From a bacterium UBP1_UBA4771 (GTDB lineage: Bacteria > Krumholzibacteriota > Krumholzibacteriia > Krumholzibacteriales > Krumholzibacteriaceae), in NCBI GenBank assembly GCA_002403295.1, contig DHHN01000174.1:1912-11384 (forward strand): DNA of 9,473 nucleotides. The letters are read 5' to 3'. The notes beneath the pieces are model-generated. The model was not told where the DNA came from, searched no databases, and worked only from the letters and a program-made list of their open reading frames with translations. Positions 7,313 to 9,473 of the stretch are shown one piece after another. Position 1 is the first letter of the stretch, and the number at the start of each line of letters is the position of its first letter. The position numbers and the translations under genes were made by a program.

Positions 7313-8410
7313 TCACGCGCCGGCGCCTTTTCCCGGCTCCATCTCGCGCCGGAGCAGCTCCTCGCGGTTCGCGAGCGCCAGGCCGTCGACGATCGCGTCG
7401 AGATCGCCGTCGAGAACGCCCTTGAGATTGTGCTGTGTGAGCCCGATCCGGTGGTCCGTGACGCGGCTCTGCGGGTAGTTGTACGTTCGGATCTTGTCGC
7501 TGCGGTCCCCCGAGCCGATCATGTTCCGCCGCGCCTCGGCGATCTTCGTCTCCTGCTCCGTGCGCGCCCGCTCGAGCAGCCGCGCGAGCAACACCTTCAT
7601 CGCCTTCGCCTTGTTCTTGTGCTGCGATTTTTCGTCCTGACACTGCACCACCATGCCGGTCGGGATGTGCGTGATGCGCACGGCGGAGTCGGTCGTGTTC
7701 ACCGATTGCCCGCCGGGCCCCCGCGAGCGGAAGACGTCGATGCGCAGATCGTTCGGATCGATCTGGATGTCGACCTCCTCCGCCTCGGGAAGCACCGCCA
7801 CCGACACGGCGGAGGTGTGGATCCGCCCTCCCGCTTCCGTCACGGGAACCCGCTGGACGCGGTGGACGCCGCTCTCGAACTTGAGCTTGCCGTACGCGTT
7901 CTCCCCCGACACGAGAAATATGATTTCCTTGTAGCCGCCCATCTCGGTCGGGCTCGAGCTCAGCGGCTCCACCTTCCATTTGTGCCGCTCCGAGAAGAGC
8001 CGGTACATCCGCGCGAGATCCGCCGCGAAGAGCGCCGCCTCGTCCCCGCCCGTTCCGGCGCGGATCTCGAACACCGTGTTGCGGGAGTCGTCGGGGTCGC
8101 GGGGAAGGAGGAGCACCTTGACCCGCTCCTTCGTCTCCTCGAGCTCGCGCTCGACCTCGACGAGCTCGGAGCGCGCGAGCTCGACGAGCTCGCGGTCCCC
8201 TCCCTCGCGCACGATGCCGGCGGCCTCCTCCCGGCGCCCCTCGAGATCCCGGAGGCGCCGGATCGCGCCGACGGCCTTCTCGAGATCGCCGCGCTCGCGG
8301 GCGAGCTTGCGGTAGAGGGCCTGGTTGCGGATGTTCTCTGGCTTCGCGAGCTCCTCGGTGAGCTGCTCGAAGCGCCGGATCACGTTTTCGTAGCGGTCGC
8401 TCGACGCCAT
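7313..8410 (-). CDS. prfA: Peptide chain release factor 1 (RF1)
   Basis: RF1 recognises UAA and UAG in the ribosomal A site and triggers peptide hydrolysis. The 365-aa product matches the usual length (about 360). An N-terminal helical domain (about 1-105) is followed by the codon-recognition domain, with the RF1-type P-V-T tripeptide at 189-191 (HRVQRVPVTEAGGRIHTS). RF2 would have SPF there, so RF1 is clear. The GGQ motif is at 233-235 (SRGPGGQSVNTTDSA), and the family signature RTYNYPQSRVTDHRIG lies at 308-323. The ATG at 8410-8408 has GGAG seven bases upstream. The 64-base leader after the DUF1385 gene contains a strong hairpin. It ends in TGA, a codon RF1 does not read; prmC starts one base later. 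TAG stops on ispG, murA and the DUF1385 gene show that this organism depends on RF1. Confidence 0.97.
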   Translation of the reverse strand: MASSDRYENVIRRFEQLTEELAKPENIRNQALYRKLARERGDLEKAVGAIRRLRDLEGRREEAAGIVREGGDRELVELARSELVEVERELEETKERVKVLLLPRDPDDSRNTVFEIRAGTGGDEAALFAADLARMYRLFSERHKWKVEPLSSSPTEMGGYKEIIFLVSGENAYGKLKFESGVHRVQRVPVTEAGGRIHTSAVSVAVLPEAEEVDIQIDPNDLRIDVFRSRGPGGQSVNTTDSAVRITHIPTGMVVQCQDEKSQHKNKAKAMKVLLARLLERARTEQETKIAEARRNMIGSGDRSDKIRTYNYPQSRVTDHRIGLTQHNLKGVLDGDLDAIVDGLALANREELLRREMEPGKGAGA

Positions 8411-8427
8411 GGACGCTCCGTTCTGAC

Positions 8428-8447
8428 GCGGCGCGCGGGCGCGCCGC
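8428..8447 (-). other. Strong GC hairpin in the prfA leader
   Basis: A perfect 8-bp stem, gcggcgcg (8428-8435) with cgcgccgc (8440-8447), closes a 4-base loop. It fills much of the 64-base gap between the DUF1385 gene and prfA and ends 17 bases before the prfA ATG; the GGAG ribosome binding site lies between. No T-run follows on the minus strand (GTCAGAACGG), so it is not an intrinsic terminator. It may slow polymerase, mark an mRNA processing point or stabilise the prfA mRNA. The structure is seen; the role is inference. Confidence 0.45.
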
Positions 8448-8474
8448 CGGCAAACGACTGTAGCGAATGAACGG

Positions 8475-9437
8475 CTAGGATGCCACAGGATTCTCGGCGA
8501 GACAGGCCTCGAGAGCGGCGATCGCCACCTCGACCTGATCGGCGGCAGGCTCCTTCGTGGTGAGCCGCTGCAGGGCGAGACCCGGCCACACGAGCGGGGC
8601 GAAGAACCGGCGCGCCTTCGGCCGCGCGGAGAGCTTGAGCAACTCGTACGAGACGCCGCCGATCACGGGGATGAAGGCGAATCGAAGCAGCTTCTTGCCG
8701 ATCGTGTCGGGGCGGCCGAGCACGATGAAGACGAGGACGCTCACGACGACCACGAGGAGGAGAAAGCTCGTCGAGCACCGCGCGTGCATCGTCGGATACG
8801 CGCGCGTGTTCTCGATCGTGGCGATCCCGTGCTCCTCGAACGCCGAGATCGTCTTGTGCTCGGCGCCGTGATACTCGAATATCCGGCGCATCTCCTTCCA
8901 GCGCGTGATGAGAACGATGTAGAGAAGAAGAAACACGAGCCGAATGACCCCGTCGACGAGGTTGAACAGCACGCCGCCGCGCAGCCCCGTGAGCTCGGTG
9001 AGAACGAGCGGTATATAGAAGAAGATCGCGAAGCCGAGGAGAAACGCCGCGGCGAGCGTCCCGGCGATGGCGAGCGTGGAAAGGCCCTTGCCGCTCGCCG
9101 CGCCGGCGCCTGTGCCGGGGGCGCCCTCCCCCGCGGGGGCTCCCGCGGCTTCTCCAGCCCCCGCCGGGCCCGGCTCCGCGGAAGCCATTCCCGCCGAGTA
9201 GGAGAGCGCCTTGACGGCGACGACGAAGGTTTCCACGAACGCGACCGCGCCGCGGACGACCGGCACGTTGAGAGGGCGATGGCGTTTGATGAGGCTCGTG
9301 AAGGGTTCTTTCCTGACGACGATGCCGTTCGGCGTGCGCACGGCCGTCGCGATGCAGGTCGGAGAGCGCATCATCACGCCTTCGATGACGGCCTGCCCGC
9401 CGACCTGAAGGCGCTTTCTCTCCTGAGCGTCGGACAT
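8475..9437 (-). CDS. DUF1385 (YqhQ-like) membrane protein of unknown function
   Basis: The 320-aa product belongs to the DUF1385 family, often encoded just upstream of prfA-prmC; no biochemical role is firmly known to me. Family hallmarks are VGGQAVIEGVMMRSP (12-26), RRIFEYHGAEHKTI (184-197) and the downstream HARCSTSFLLL (218-228), which in relatives more often reads PRCGTSF. The conserved His, Glu and Cys residues suggest metal binding or an enzymatic site, but this is inference. Hydrophobic segments near 120-147, 158-178, 222-241 and 250-266 indicate an integral membrane protein. Residues about 85-118 form an Ala/Gly/Pro-rich linker (for example GAGEAAGAPAGEGAPGTGAG) before the first membrane segment, which looks lineage-specific. 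It is the first gene of the operon visible here. The ATG at 9437 has only a weak upstream GGTGAA, so the start is fair rather than firm, though it gives the expected short N terminus. It ends in TAG. Confidence 0.92.
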   Translation of the reverse strand: MSDAQERKRLQVGGQAVIEGVMMRSPTCIATAVRTPNGIVVRKEPFTSLIKRHRPLNVPVVRGAVAFVETFVVAVKALSYSAGMASAEPGPAGAGEAAGAPAGEGAPGTGAGAASGKGLSTLAIAGTLAAAFLLGFAIFFYIPLVLTELTGLRGGVLFNLVDGVIRLVFLLLYIVLITRWKEMRRIFEYHGAEHKTISAFEEHGIATIENTRAYPTMHARCSTSFLLLVVVVSVLVFIVLGRPDTIGKKLLRFAFIPVIGGVSYELLKLSARPKARRFFAPLVWPGLALQRLTTKEPAADQVEVAIAALEACLAENPVAS

Positions 9438-9473
9438 GAGTTCACCGCGCGCGCCGGGAGGATCCGGGCGGAT

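Noticed and set aside
8174..8194. Palindrome with 10-base arms (cgcgagctcg and its complement) around one base
   Set aside because: It lies inside prfA and arises from repeated Glu-Leu codons (gagctc is self-complementary) in a helical stretch. Coding sequence explains it without an operator.
1..9473. Mobile elements, CRISPR arrays, defence genes, phage genes or structural RNA genes
   Set aside because: Nearly all of the window is accounted for by conserved housekeeping genes with tight spacing. I saw no transposase, repeat array, tRNA-like cloverleaf or target-site duplication.

Overview
The window is a GC-rich (about two thirds G+C or more by eye) bacterial chromosomal segment carrying conserved housekeeping genes. 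I see no mobile element, CRISPR array, phage gene, tRNA or rRNA. The combination of an RqcH/NFACT protein, a non-mevalonate (MEP) isoprenoid enzyme, a Cys-type MurA, a SelB factor and the order DUF1385-prfA-prmC-murA suggests a high-GC bacterium outside the Proteobacteria. A Gemmatimonadota- or Krumholzibacteriota-like member of the FCB-related phyla is one possibility, but the phylum is inference and weakly supported.

Layout. On the plus strand, bases 3-1535 hold the 3' part of a gene for an RqcH/NFACT-family ribosome quality-control protein; its 5' end lies outside the window. A 36-base gap with a hairpin separates it from a convergent minus-strand gene (1572-1946) for a small exported protein of unknown function. 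A 177-base stretch (1947-2123) then holds that gene's leader and candidate promoter.

From 9437 down to 2124 runs a compact minus-strand gene set, in transcription order: DUF1385 membrane protein, 64 bases, prfA (RF1), 1 base, prmC, 19-base overlap, murA, 45 bases, selB, 4-base ATGA overlap, ispG. Spacing and overlaps suggest one operon whose main promoter lies beyond base 9473.

How the genes work together. RF1 ends translation at UAA/UAG, and PrmC methylates the glutamine of its GGQ motif. SelB delivers selenocysteinyl-tRNA at recoded UGA codons. The convergent RqcH homologue would handle stalled 50S complexes, so the region is rich in translation termination, recoding and rescue functions. 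MurA starts peptidoglycan precursor synthesis and IspG performs the penultimate MEP-pathway step, which supplies undecaprenyl carriers for the same cell wall.

I found no convincing new multi-gene system. The points most worth a second look are an Asp-to-Glu change at the tRNA-binding DR motif of the RqcH homologue, selB sitting between murA and ispG away from any visible selA, the unrecognised exported protein with a structured leader, and a strong hairpin in the prfA leader.
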